Assembly (NCBI RefSeq): GCF_017562075.2
Contig: NC_054084.1
Span: forward strand, 25,048,246 to 25,112,245
Length of the DNA: 64,000 bases
DNA from: Anopheles merus
Taxonomy: Eukaryota > Arthropoda > Insecta > Diptera > Culicidae
Direction of reading: 5' to 3'
Shown here: piece by piece, positions 1-12,500 of the stretch
How positions within the stretch are numbered: the stretch's first letter is position 1
Layout: every line of letters begins with the position of its first letter
Notes under the pieces: generated by a model
Seen by the model: only the letters and a program-made list of their open reading frames with translations
Databases searched by the model: none
What the model was told of the DNA's origin: nothing
Position numbers and translations under genes: made by a program

Positions 1-680
1 ATAGTTATTTCTTTCTCACGTATTTCAACTATCAACAAACGGTAAACACATTGAAAAGCAATGTTGTATTTCCTCATTTATCATGACATTGTTTTGTTTA
101 AATGAAAGCACTTTCAACTATCCTTCTAGGAACTTTTTGATCTTTATTTCTCGTTTATTAAACCCTTTTTTACAGCAAATACATTTTTGTCAAACTATCT
201 CAATAATCATACAACACGCAATTAGGGCAATTTATCAATTGTTGCACACTACCCAATTATTGCACACTGCGAATCAATTATTGTTTTTCAAAATATTTAT
301 AAAACATTTATGAAAGTTTAAAGGCAATGAAAGCATTTTTCCTTAAATATTGAGCATTTCTGCCGCTTGTTTCACTATTTTATGTTTTTGAAAGAGCACT
401 TTTTCGATTGTTTAAACACAAATGAACATATTTCGACTGCTTTTGATCAAAACGAACGAATTTCTTAGCTAAACCGCTAAAAAAATAGCGTTTATTTCCC
501 CCTGTGGACCACTTAAACTGTATATTTTGATCGAAATCGAAGAAGAATATTTAATTCTCACGATTAGGTAGCAAAACTTTTGACTTTTTGTAAAAAGCAC
601 TTATTTTAATTCACTTTTTGATAATTGGAACAAAGATAGTACTTAGTAGTAGTTATTTCATCGTGCTATCATTTTGACAG
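1..680. other. AT-rich non-coding stretch
   Basis: No credible coding frame; the only open frames are short and low-complexity. The stretch carries two minus-oriented copies of a 16-bp motif (AGTGTGCAAYAATTGG) at 236-250 and 253-268. These mirror plus-oriented copies beyond the MITE. Otherwise nothing recognisable. Confidence 0.6.
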
Positions 681-1497
681 TACAGTAGAACGTCGATTAT
701 CCGGGCAGCTCGGGACCGGACGGTTGCCGGTTAATCGATTTGCACGGATAATCGTCCAAGAAATGTCAAATTCATGTAAAAATTATAAAATTCACTAGTT
801 TTATGATTAATTCACTTTGAACTGATCGATTAATAGTTAGCAGAATATTATTTTAATCAATAACTACAGATTTAACAACTGTTCATGAACAAAAATGAAT
901 TTCGAAAATACCACTAGACACTACAGAGCTGCAAAAAATTGGTTGCCTACTTGACTATCGCTGCAAATTTTCGCCGCATGTTTGAGCAGCTGTGACATTT
1001 ACGCGCACGGTTAAGCCACCAGACGGTTAATCCGCCCCCGGATAATCGACCTTCTACTGTATTTTATTTACAATTGGGGTGCGGTTGCAGGTGCAAGTTC
1101 GCTACTTATTTTGCGGAATTCCGGCTTGACCCAAGGACAAACGTGTAATGTAACAGCGTTATGCATTGTCCTAAAAATTATTCTTAAGAAAATCATTAAT
1201 TTCAAGGTTCTTTTTTATCTATTTCAGTGTGTTGGAAAGTGTGCAATAATTGGCTATCAAGTGGGCAGTAATAGAATTTTGAGTTTTTGTAAGTGTGCAA
1301 CTATTTGATTTGAAAAAGATTTAAAAAAACTTTAATCCTTGACATTATTTATTCATGCTCTGCCTAAAATTAAATAAACATACTATTTTTTAAACAATAA
1401 TCATGTATAATAGACACACATAACAAGAAAATTGTAATTTTATCCATCTCAAACATATGAAATACGTTGGCTGTTCCGTTAAGTGTGCAACAATTGG
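236..1497. repeat. Symmetric set of five AGTGTGCAAYAATTGG motifs around a MITE
   Basis: Two copies lie on the minus strand (236-250, 253-268) and three on the plus strand (1238-1253, 1292-1307, 1482-1497). The 236 copy is an exact reverse complement of the core of the 1482 copy, and the 253 copy is an exact reverse complement of the 1238 copy. The 1292 copy is degenerate after GTGTGCAAC. This inverted arrangement suggests terminal or subterminal repeats of a non-autonomous DNA transposon of about 1.2 kb that was later hit by the 681-1061 MITE. No transposase is visible. The element assignment is inference; the motif copies are seen directly. Confidence 0.45.
681..1061. mobile_element. pogo/Tigger-like MITE (non-autonomous DNA transposon)
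   Basis: Terminal inverted repeats of about 25 bp run at 681-705 and 1037-1061, beginning TACAGTAGAA and continuing through GTCGATTATCCGGG, with one mismatch. The element is flanked by TA, the target duplication of the Tc1/mariner/pogo superfamily. Subterminal CGGTTAATC copies lie just inside both ends (around 730 and 1022), resembling the transposase-binding repeats of pogo/Tigger elements. The 330-bp interior is AT-rich and has no reading frame, so the copy is non-autonomous. Family placement rests on terminal-repeat style and the TA duplication only. Confidence 0.8.
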
Positions 1498-2090
1498 CAA
1501 ATACAAGTTAAAGTAACGCTCAAACATTTTCTATCAACGAGGATCAATTTTGCAAATCAACACTATAAATCTTTCCTTGTTTCAATGCTTTACCAACATC
1601 AGACATGCATGTAAGTTTAAAGGACGAAAGTAGATATAAAAAGTTTTTGCACTATTCGATAGCGCACCGGTTCTTAAAGCATCGGGCGGATTCAATTCCA
1701 GTCTCTGCTCGCAGCATCAGCGCCCAGGATCTATTATATGGTTGTGAAGTTTCAATAAGTACTGAAAGCCTGTGTGTGAATACGTATTGTCGTATTGCAT
1801 TCCATTTTGATTTCGCATGCCAATAGGAATTGTATGACTTTTGGGTGTTGGTTATGACAGCCACGCGGTTTCAAAGGAGACACTGCAAGGAAATAGATCA
1901 GAAATGATGGCTCATGTGAGACATTTGGGTAATTTGAAGAAAGAAACGATTTTATTTTGCTATTTTCTAAAGAGCCTGTACACACAATACATTAAACAAA
2001 ACTGTATCTGCTTACGCAAGTAGTGTTCATTCTTCAAAATGTTTCAAAGTAGTTGCGAGTAGTTTTTATTCTACCACTTTGTATCGTGCA
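1062..2090. other. AT-rich non-coding stretch
   Basis: Contains the three plus-strand copies of the 16-bp motif (1238, 1292, 1482). Short open frames at 1605-2023 overlap on both strands and show no recognisable product. I see no gene. Confidence 0.55.
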
Positions 2091-3480
2091 CCATGAATAG
2101 TATGTACATTTGTCAACAGCTTCCCACCTTTTCATCAAACTTTTCACACTCTCTTTTCAACCAAAAACGGTTCCGCACCCATTCCAACCATTACCCAAAA
2201 GTTTGTTCATTGGAAACAGCACCGTCTTATCTGCCAAAAGCGGAAACGCAGCAGGGTTTCCAACGGCAGAATATATTTTCAATATCCCCAGCCGTCGCGA
2301 TACAAAGACGAAAATATCCTCGTGCGCGCAGTTATCCACTCGTGTCAGCTCAAGTGCTGTGCAGCACAATTCAACGTTAATGATGCAGCACGAGGCGGCG
2401 CGCGGAAACGGGAAATTTGGCTTTCTTCAAACTTACTCTTACGAATCACTACACTACCGCGCACTGTCTATTCCCTGTCGTCAAAGGTCACCATCATAGA
2501 GAGATAAAAAAACACATACACACACACACACACATAAACATAAACCGAAGCGTAACCAAAAAGAAGTTCTGCGGATTGCGGACTTTAACACTAGTCGAGG
2601 GAAATCCCCATCGGCAGGCGTGTTGGGCCACGTTGAAAGGCGCTCGCTTGTTGTGGGGAATACTTTGCCTTCCATTTGGCACAGCTTAACGGAATTAGAT
2701 TTCGGCAAAAGTCACATCTTCTCACTAGTGCCCGCGTAGTCTACCGCTGCGGTAGATGCCCCATCGACTGCGGCACTCTCCCTTTTGGGAAGAGTGTGGC
2801 GAAGAGCGGCAAACATGCGGGCAAACAACATCTAACACCAGGAGAGAAAGGGCAGCAAAGGATATCCGGAGGTTGAAGTCACCGTGAAAATATCATCATT
2901 AAGATGATTGCTGCTATTATGCTGGGCAGCAGCGCAGCGAAAACCCAGGCAATCATGGGCACTGCCCTCTTCCCTCCCGCTGCACGATCCGTCTGTCCGC
3001 CTGTCTTTGACTTTACCGTAAGCGTAAGAAGAGGCGGTTCTTCGATAGAATTCATTTATGCGCTTTGATTCAGCGCAGAAAACAGTCCAAGGGTGGAGGG
3101 GGCGGTGGCAGTGTGCCGTTTGAATAGAAAGAAATACGGCAATTACACTCTTTTCACAATAATTGGTTGCGGTTTGGAACGTCTGCATTGAAAACTCCCG
3201 GGAGAGGGGAGGTGCCGATGTCATCAAATAGTACTGTTTGATGGGTGGTAGAGGCGTACAAAATAGTGTGCCATTCATCACTTCCGATTCAGTTGAGAGG
3301 AGTGTTGTAGAGATAATCGGTCTACTCCTGATAACAGTGTATCGGATAAGGATGTTGATGGCTGTTGAACCTTTTGATGGAAGTGTCATCACACACATAA
3401 CGGAAACCAATCACCACAATGTGCTCATGAGATTATTGAGGCTCATGAACAAAGGCTGTATACACATATAGGCGAAAGTA
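2091..3480. other. GC-richer non-coding block with CA microsatellite
   Basis: Several overlapping open frames occur on both strands, the longest 192 codons on the minus strand (2832-3410). Their composition is low-complexity and shifts frame by frame, without domains or paired splice signals. A short (CA)n run lies near 2516-2533. Probably intronic or intergenic DNA, possibly regulatory. Confidence 0.5.
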
Positions 3481-4850
3481 TGGTACTGCGGAAACAATAA
3501 ATATGATTTTTATATCGATACTATGGATCTAGATATCAAAGTTCAATGTGATAGTTTAAACAAATTTGTTATTAATTTATTTGTAATTTTTGGCTAAAGA
3601 ATCATCAAAGAGTAGATTTCCATTACCCTTTTAAAGACAATGTGAAAAGAGTGACAAGGCTGTATACGGATTTAAAATATGAAAACGATCAATTTCGATC
3701 ACTAATCTCTAATTCTTTCAATTTTTGCTGTTTGATTTTGATGGTGTTTGTTCAAATATATATTCTTATAATTCAAATTGTTTTAAATTTATCTATAAAT
3801 CCCTTATTTTGAATCCTACTCAATATTATTGAAGAATAAAACTAATTATTGATCACTACATGTTTTATTAGACTCAAGTTGTTAAGAAATACGAGTATAC
3901 AACATAATAGACAAAAGTAGTATATTGATACTACTAGCCATGATACTAGCCAAAATGTAAAACTGAAAACATGTCATCGCAACGAATATTTTAAATCAAC
4001 TGACATTGCGTGCTCTGTGAACGAGATCCTTGATAGCGCCACCTGTTGTCTAAATAGGAGAACTACATATGCGTACAATTCGCCAAACAACCCTGCAAGT
4101 TGCAAGTTGCATACAACCTACCGAATTAAACTAGCGCCATCTTTTGTATAGCAGGCGAAGCTCAAATGGCGATACTAACGACAATGTCGATTTAGTCGAC
4201 TTAACAGAAACGTTTAAACAGCCGTTAAAAATGGATTTTTTATTGTTTTGAATTTTACCTGTTTAAGCACATTGTCATCAATAATACATAAAAATTAGTA
4301 ACGAATAAGGCAATCAAATTCTACTCTTAATCCTTTATTAATATAGTGGAAAAGCGCAAACTTTACAATTTATTTTATTTTATGTGGTTAATTTTTTTTA
4401 ACTTGAAATGTTCAGTTTTTGGCAAAATTTCACGATTTATTCCGTCTCTTGGTTGTTGTACTGACGTGTAGCCGCTACTGTCGTAGTTTAACATAGTTCG
4501 TTGGGTAAAGATGGCGTTTGTAGACTCTGTGAAGAGACAAACATAAAGAGAAACATTTATTCAATTTGTTTTTCTTTTATTAGGACAAATGAGGAACTAA
4601 GTAAGTAAATCAATCAATCTAGACATTCGTATATCAATCGAAACAAATATTATGAGCATTAACATTAATAACTAGGCGCCTCCATCACAAATGGAATAAA
4701 TAAACATGAATAATTTTCTTCAATTGACTCGTTAGCCTCCATTGTAAAACACTCTGAAATGTGATAAAATCAACGCACTTGTAAAATTATCGTGGATTAC
4801 TACAAACGCAGCTGACCTTTGAAATGGGGTGAGTTTTGGTGTGGCGAGAC
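3481..4850. other. AT-rich non-coding stretch
   Basis: No open frame worth reporting. A small imperfect hairpin (AGTAGTAT / ATACTACT) lies near 3915-3934. Nothing else recognised. Confidence 0.6.
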
Positions 4851-4955
4851 GTTTTATCTCTTTCTTTCCCCCTTTTTAATCTTCTCCGTGTTTTTAGGTA
4901 GGAAGCCTTGTCGTGCACCAAAAATTTCGAGAAGAATGGAGCGTCGAAAGATCAC

Positions 4956-7951
4956 GATAAGAGCCGTCCGATGTGCTCCCACCGAAAACTGAGTCCCTTT
5001 CCACTGATGGACTCGTTGGAAACCTTGCTCCAGAAGTCTGGTCCGGTGCCTGGGTTTTGGACATTTCGAGATAATCGAATCCTTGCCCGCCGAGCCTCCC
5101 CGTGTCCTAGGTAACCGATAATTGACGCTCGGCAAAATGGACGCGCCCGGACGCTGATAGGAAGATTTGTTCGTTATCGGACGCAAACGAAACCAGAATG
5201 AATGTCACGAGCTGGACGAAGGGAGTTGCAGGGTTGGAAGGGTTTTGTGGGGTCGATCGATCGGTCCCGCCGTTATCGAGCTTGCCCGATCAACCATAAA
5301 AGCCATTCCAGGGGTCATGTTGATGCTTTTTGGGAAGAATCCGGGTTCGGTCCCGAAATCAGACAATTGGAAGGACTGAGGATACCGGACCAGGGGTCGA
5401 TGATTTTGGAAGAATCAGCCACAAAACAGGGGGTCGAAAATTGCATGCTTAGGACGAAGTAGGGAACATGCCAAAATGCAATCCAAAATCAGTGATGCAC
5501 CTGTACGTGTGATGGTCGACTATCATAAGCCATCAATCAAGAGCCACGGGGTAGAATCACGAATATACCCACCTCCACGTCCACTCAACTCTTTTCGTAC
5601 GTTGAATCCAACACACTATGGAGTCGTTCACATACCTTCAGTGCTCTACGCAGTCAGCAACGCATGTAGGCGCTGTGCATGGCGGTAGGATATCATTTGT
5701 TTTGGCTAGAACCTCCCTCACTGCCGTCAATGACCTTCCTTGTTCCTTGTGTTCCTTGTCTATCGTTGAGCTGGCTAGTCAAAATCTGCTCCAGGATCGA
5801 GGTGGAAAGCCAAGCGAATGGATCGAAAGATTGAAAGCAACTGATAAGCCAAGGCAAAAAGAGGTTCTTATCTCGCTTTCGACCTCATCCATTCGTCTCA
5901 CCTCCGCTCACTCGCCGTGAGGCACTACACGAACGGAAATACCGTCAACGGTGGAAAAGTTCGTCCTTCGCTTGGAGTTTTGTTTGTTGCGAGAAACAGC
6001 GCCTCCACCAGCCATTATATCGGAGCGTTCCTTCCCTCTAACACTCTCCTCTTTTCCATCGACTGACCTGGATCCTGATTGATGGAAACTGATAGCGATA
6101 TTATTATATTTTACAACGTAGATACCGGACGGAGCGTCTAGAGGGTTGGGAACGATGGTGAAATGGTGCGGTGAAACGGTTCCAGAGTTCCCGAGAGTGC
6201 CGCTGATTACCGCTACAAATGGCGATGGCGGATCGGTGATAGTGCAATGTTGGACCGGGTCCCCGGGAGTTCCCCGAGACAACCTGACCCGCTGGAACGT
6301 TCAGTTGATCTGTGCTGTTTGATAAGGACATTCCGCCGGTCCGGTACTGTTGGACGATCTCACCCACCCAAACAAGGTCCCTTTGACTCGTATGCATAAA
6401 AGCCAGGACGTGGCATCCGTGAACTGTGACCGTGTGTGTTTGGGATTTTGCTGCATCGAATCGTCCTTGCCGTCCAACAACATCGTCACGTGGCAGCACA
6501 CGGTTGGGGACACATTATGGTGCGTTTGCTTATCGTGCCCCGGGAACTCTTCCGTCCGGGAAATGTCTCGTTGTGTCGAGCTCCAACCCACCGGCCAACG
6601 AAAAGACTCACGGGCCAGTAACGGGTAATGGCGGACGATGGCGACGTCCCTGGCGATAAGATCAAAATTCGTGCAACAAACGACGAACTCCCCGAACGAA
6701 CGATACCACGAGATCCATCGCTTTTCGTCCCGCCCGTGTCGCTCGCCCTCATTGCTTTCATACTTCTGCTGGTAGGAAATAGCACGCTATCTATCTTTTC
6801 TACATCGCAGTTTTGGATTTTTTGTCTGTGTTTGTAGATCCAGTGATTCGTTGAGGGCACTGCGATGGAGGAGGGAAAGCCATCTCCACCTGCGCTCTTA
6901 TCCTTTGCCATGATAAATCGTACTACCGAGCGAACAGGCAACAGTGCGCGTCTTATCGGTCTGTTCGCTATCTATTGCGTCCGTGGGTAGAGGGCGCTTT
7001 TCCTTTTTCTTTGGTGTGCTTTTCTTTCACCAAACGTGTTGGGGGAGTCTTTGGCCTTTTATCTACTTTCGCTATCTACTGCTGTTCTTGGTCGATGTTG
7101 TAGGTCCTGTCGATGTTTTTCCTTATCTTTTTCGTAGCTTTTTTCGTGTGTAAACTTTCCAACTTTGCCGTCCTTTCGGTCGCTCTCACTCTTACTGTAA
7201 TGGCTTCTTTACGCTGCGTGTCTCGACCGTCTCGATCGCAGCACGGTACGGACGGAAAAACATAGTTCCTTATCGCGCTCGGGTATAGGGAAAACCCATT
7301 TTCCTCGCTGTCCACGGGCTTATCGCGCACGTTCGTCGTTTGCTCGTGCTACATCACCCCACAGATACACACACAGCAACGCTAGCTTGTTTGTTATCTT
7401 TCAATCTTCTCCTCCTTCTCGGCTCCTTCCTTTCGCAAGGATATTCACCTGTCTTCGAAGGCAATACCACGCAAGGATATGGCTCGTTTCTCGGCGATTC
7501 GACCATCGTTTGCCAAAGTGCTGGCACGATTCGCGCACTATCTCATCGGGACTATCTCGTCGCCATGCTTCAAACGCTTCTATCGATTCCTTTCCAACCT
7601 CGGAGCTTCAGCCGCTTCCTCTCTCTCTCTCTTTTCTCCCATTTAGCACGGTACGATCCTCATTCATCTTTTTCTTACCGGACTGAAATCGGCGAGCTCT
7701 GCGAATGCCGATCGTCGACGACAGATAAGCGACCGAAAACGCGTATCGTTCCAACGAGCGGGTGGTCGAAATGTATCCTTCCAAACACACGCACACACAC
7801 ACTCACAGCGACATTGGCTCGCCTACTCACACCACCACACCACGCCAAAGGGACAGACGGATTCCGATGCGGAAGTGAGCGTAAGATAAGCGGCCAGCGA
7901 TGCATTTGGGAGCGATTCAATACATTTCCGTCTGTTTGGCGGGCAGATAAG
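4956..7951. promoter_or_regulatory. Dense cluster of GATAAG (GATA-factor) motifs
   Basis: Thirteen exact GATAAG/CTTATC hexamers lie within 3.0 kb, at 4956, 5843, 5867, 6321, 6529, 6655, 6897, 6952, 7122, 7269, 7319, 7724, 7885-7946 (the last two separate sites making fourteen starts in all if both are counted). From base composition I would expect about two. The block is GC-richer than its surroundings and carries overlapping open frames on both strands, none with a recognised domain. GATA zinc-finger factors (pannier, serpent and GATAe types in insects) bind WGATAR, so a GATA-responsive enhancer is the simplest reading. Function is inference. Further GATAAG sites continue more sparsely to about 11.6 kb. 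Confidence 0.4.
6628..6837 (+). CDS. Possible small ORF with one membrane span
   Basis: A 69-codon frame starts at an ATG with G at -3 and G at +4 (gtaATGG). The first 30 residues are hydrophilic and rich in Asp, Glu and Lys (MADDGDVPGDKIKIR...). Residues 32-49 form a continuous hydrophobic segment (LFVPPVSLALIAFILLLV) and the C-terminal tail is short and hydrophobic. The layout resembles a tail-anchored or single-pass peptide. No family is recognised and overlapping frames exist on the minus strand. It sits inside the GATA-motif cluster, so it may well be a chance frame. Confidence 0.12.
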   Translation: MADDGDVPGDKIKIRATNDELPERTIPRDPSLFVPPVSLALIAFILLLVGNSTLSIFSTSQFWIFCLCL

Positions 7952-8600
7952 GAACCCCATTTTGGGACGATGGTGATGAGGACAGACAATCCCTGCGAGG
8001 GGAGGGTCGAAGGGGTGGAGAGGATGGAGGACGGAGCAGGATATATGATAGATGTGAGCTGGAGATTGCTGGAATGAATGGAAAGTGTGCGATAAAAACC
8101 CATTCTTCGGTGTGCCGTATGCATAACAAGCAATATTTGGGTGTAATTTTTATTGGGGGTTTCTCGTTTTATGCGTCTGTCGAGGGTGACGTAGGGAGTT
8201 TTTTAAGCTTGTAATATTTATTTCATTTATCTTACTTACATTCAACATTGAACGAGATAACTATTAAATTAACGCTTCAGATTTTGCTTCACTTTAAGTA
8301 GTTAAGCAAGTAGTCTAGACAGTTTAAGTTTTTGGGATTTTTTTTAACAAAACAGATAATCAAACTTTACCAAGAAGATTGACATAAGGAAATATAGGCG
8401 AAATAACTTTGAAGGATAAAATTTAAGGGATGAAATGACGTTCAGTAAAACCGAAGACAAAAGGGCACGATTTAAAATCTGTATTCCTTATCAGCAAAGG
8501 AACACATAGACAAACCAGAGAAGGTAAAACGCGTGCTTTTACCCTGCATATTTTTTATTGCAGTATCATTAACTGTGAAACATCCCCAAAAAGACTAAAA
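7952..8600. other. Non-coding stretch, AT-rich in the second half
   Basis: Ends of low-complexity frames to about 8130, then AT-rich sequence with one further CTTATC near 8487. Nothing recognisable. Confidence 0.55.
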
Positions 8601-10020
8601 TGCCTGTATGATGAAGTGCATTCTCATTTGTTTCAACGGTTTCATGTTTGGGTTGGCTTTTTTATCCCAATCACACGCTTTCAATCACGTACGGATCCTT
8701 CAGATCAAAATCTGTTCCTTTCCCCCAAACGAACACGGAAATGGTGCCTCGTTGAGGTCGTTGTATATTACCGACCGCGGCACGTCCCAACTTCTACGCC
8801 AAGGTAAGCATTCTCGCCCTAATCTGATGAATGGCGCGCTTCCCCAGTGGCTTCCCATTCGTGGGAAGGAAACAGTGGATTAAGATTTTGCCATCCTTCA
8901 CCCAAGACTGCGCCTTATCAGCGAACACACTCATCCTGGTTGGTGCGACGAGGACTCGCGTTGGGTTGGAGTGTGAGTATAGTTTGTTTACGTTTACTCG
9001 CGACCAGGATACGATCAAGCAAACACTTTGAGCGCGTCCTTCAGTGGAGAGGAAACACACAAACACGCGCGCACACTACGCCGATGGAAAGGACATTGAT
9101 AAGGGCGGCAATCCTGCTTCAGAGCACACATACAATCACACACACACATACGTGCACATACATGCACAGATTGACCGAATGATGAAGCTGGTGTGTGGAA
9201 GATAAGATGGCTTGGTAGGCAGAATGGGGGACGAAGGAGACCAGAGGGGACGAGCGAAAGGATGCTGAACACGACACGAATGGTCGCGATGTGGTGCTGG
9301 GAATACACGGCAGTTCTGTTGCTGTGCGATTGCTGATACTGGAAAAGCGATATAATGTTATTAAGAGGCTATCAAAACAAACCACACACCAATACACACG
9401 TAGCAGCGGGGTTTGGTGACGGTCGTACCCTTTTCACCGGCACCATGTCACTCGAACGGCCTTGTACGGCAACCAAATGTCGCCCAGTCGACGGGACGAA
9501 TGATAGGATGGGCTGTGTTGGGAAAACGTCTTCCATTGCGGTTTGATGTATTTAAAGTAAAGTTTTCGCTTTGTTAACTGCAATAAGATGGTTTTTCAAT
9601 CCTTGGGGAAAGATGAACGTGTATTGTGAGAGGAAAGTGTATTGTAGAAAAGGATGAGTTGGAGTATGGTTTAATGCTCATTTATACGTCATTAACGGTT
9701 TTGCATGTGGTCTAAAAGCGGATTGCAAATTACATTTATGACGAATATATTATTGATTAGTAGATGCTGAGAAAGGTGTTACATCGTTGCAGTATTCTTT
9801 CATTTTGGCATTAATTATCAGTTCATTATGATCTGTAAATTTTGAAAAAGACTAAACCCTTTATAACTCAGCTGATACGAACCAATAAGGAAGGACATTA
9901 TTGAGTACAAATAATCCGATCCTACGTGCTTCTTTTTCTGCTTATCAATGAACCATCGAAAAGCATCGGGACAAAAAGCACTCCTTCGCATTACCAACAC
10001 GATCACTCGCATTCTACTCA

Positions 10021-10054
<34 letters not shown>

Positions 10055-11100
10055 AAACGCTGTCCTGTCGTTGTCCACGACGGTGTAAAAGAATTCCAAC
10101 CCATTTCCGACACCCATTAGTAGCCGAGGCACGAGCGGCCCTGGGTGTTTCACAGCTGTCCAAACGACAAACCATCCTTCCGGAGTCGGGGAGTCCCTTT
10201 CAAGGTAAAACCATTCAGCTCAACCGATGGAGTGCCTTTTTCGGGAGGACAACGACAAAGTGTCACGGGAGACTCCGGAGGGATGGTTGCCGTCATCCGG
10301 CTCTACTACTGGCAAGGAAGCGATAATCTTCTCAAATGGATCAAATTTAATTTCCGTTTCATTCTCAGACACTTATCCACACGGTGTCTGTTTGGGTATT
10401 TGGGAAGCATGCCGAGACTGGTGAGTGATGAGCGACGAAAGAGAACGAAAATGTCGGGTTTTTCGCTAACGCCAAGTCAAAGCAAAAGGGTGGACACCTT
10501 TTTGGGAGCATCGAGAACGATGATTCCTTACAGGATGTGTTCACCTGGCCAGTAGCTGAAGCGCACGTCACAACAACCATGTAACACTTTACTTCTTGTG
10601 TGTGGCTGGCCAGTCGTTTGCTGCAAATGTGGTTGTGTGTGAGTGTATTCGCGTGTTTTATCTCATTCTTTTTGGTGCTTGTCTGGCAGTTAAAACTCGT
10701 CCACGTCGCTATCAAACCCCGACAGCAAACGATGCAGCAGTATAAACACGGATTCAGTGTTGCTCCACCAATGGGCTGTCCGAGGGGATAACACAGGGGA
10801 AAAGGGGCCACAAACGGCCATAAAAAATGATAAACGAATGATATTTTACATCGCATCGTGCACCTTTTTTAATCCTCTCATTTTCCATCATCATCAGCGT
10901 CATCGTCGCCATCACAATCTCGATGGGCGAAACATAGAACGGGGGTTGAGTTGTGCTGAGGATGGATCATGGCTGGTATCGTTCATTTCCGGACATGTTG
11001 AGTGCACGGGACGGGTAAAAAGAGGACATGGGAGGGCGAGGTAAACGCGATAAGAAGCAGTTTTAAAATCATACCTTTCGGACCGCCTCGGACACCGTCG
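8601..11100. other. GC-richer non-coding block with microsatellites
   Basis: Short overlapping frames on both strands, none recognised. CA-type repeats occur around 9128-9172 and a (CT)n run at 10021-10054. More GATAAG/CTTATC hexamers occur near 8914, 9098, 9202, 9941, 10372 and 11049. A 65-codon frame ending near 10424 is followed by a GTGAGT donor-like site, but no acceptor or partner exon is evident. Confidence 0.5.
10021..10054. repeat. (CT)n microsatellite
   Basis: Nearly pure CT dinucleotide run with one early interruption, read directly. Confidence 0.95.
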
Positions 11101-12500
11101 GTTGCGATACTCCTAATCGTGAAAATGGTAAATAAAACGACATCTTAATGATCACCCCGAACCACCTTCGTCGCTTTTAAAACTGCGTGTCCTTTTTTTC
11201 TAGTTATGTCCTTCGAGCGTCACCCTTATGCGTTGCCATAAAACGCCGGAAAGTTAAAGACGTTTTTTTCTGGGACAAATAGAACCAAAAAACAAGACTT
11301 TTGACCCATACTGTCCTGTACTTCAAACCAGCAAGAGAGAGAGGAAGAGCACCATAAACGGTGAAAATGAAGCGTTTGCAATTAAAATGGTAGCCAGTCG
11401 GTGATGTTTCTTCAGCGGTTTGGAAGGTGCCGTGGCGATTAAAAAAGAACATTTGGCCACCTTGTGCTACGGTTGAAGTGGGAGTCTTTAATTTCTATCC
11501 TCGCACGCCACATTAGTGTCCCCAAGTCCCACCGATTCCACCGAAGGCAAACGTACCGCAAGCGAGGATAAGCAGGACCAGCAGGCAGCACGTGTTGATG
11601 GGAGGAAGGAATAAAAAAACGCACAATCGTTGATGGTGGGATGATTTTGCTCATCTAAATAAGCAAATTGTCCCCGGCATTTGGCATGCGAATCGGTGAA
11701 ATCTGGTTTAATGGTTTTCATTCCGTGTTGGGATGGGCGGCGGATAATGGCCATTAAAAAAGAAATTAAAATTGCGCGCATTGAAATTTGCGCGTTTTAT
11801 GCATTGTCAAAAGAAATACAACAATTGTTTAAGTGAATGCAATTGTTTCATAAGAAATGGTTATTTATTCTTTGTGAGAAATGATGCCTCGAGAAACTTT
11901 GATTGCAAACTTATCTCCTCCGCATTCTTATCATATTTTACACATTTTTATTTTGACAAGAAAATATCATTTTGGGCCAAAACTGATCGTAAAACTGGGA
12001 ACCGTCATTTAACATTTAGCTCTCCTGCTACGAACATAATCAAACCTGCATAATCTCCTAGATCTCTCTAAGCACGGATTTACATCCGAACCCTTTACTC
12101 GGCCTACATTACTTGGTTTTGGAGCTTAAAAATCACTAAAAACTTTATCAACCCTTTTCCAGCCACACTGAGCTGGACCAAAGTACCACCGCAGAGCGGG
12201 AAATGCGGGTTAACGCCTCATCGCTGACCTTCAAAAGCCACCCAAAGTCCCAAACTGCTGACGGTGCGTGACGTTTAAGTGTCGCGAAAAATCGCATTTG
12301 CAAGAGAAGAGGACAAGGTGGGATTTCTGGTACACACCATCAGTGTTTAGCGATCGGATTTATTCAAACCAGAGCGAGCAGCAACTGAAATGTGAAGCAA
12401 AAGGCTCATCGCGAAATCTCCATCATAATCCCGCTGTAAAATGAGATAATGGAATTATAAAAAAAAAAACTTGACTTCTTCTACATGCCAGATATCAAGC
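11101..12500. other. Non-coding stretch, mixed composition
   Basis: Short frames only; one GATAAG near 11566; poly-A run near 12460. Nothing recognised. Confidence 0.55.

Noticed and set aside
2832..3410. 192-codon minus-strand frame
   Set aside because: No homology recognised and composition typical of chance frames; no supporting signals.
7340..8133. Opposed open frames of 245 (+) and 152 (-) codons
   Set aside because: GC-rich non-coding DNA with translated CA repeats and many low-complexity Ser/Arg/Leu runs; no domain, no splice support, frames coexist on both strands.
10145..10424. Open frames followed by GTGAGT donor-like site
   Set aside because: No acceptor, promoter or recognisable peptide; two frames are open at once.
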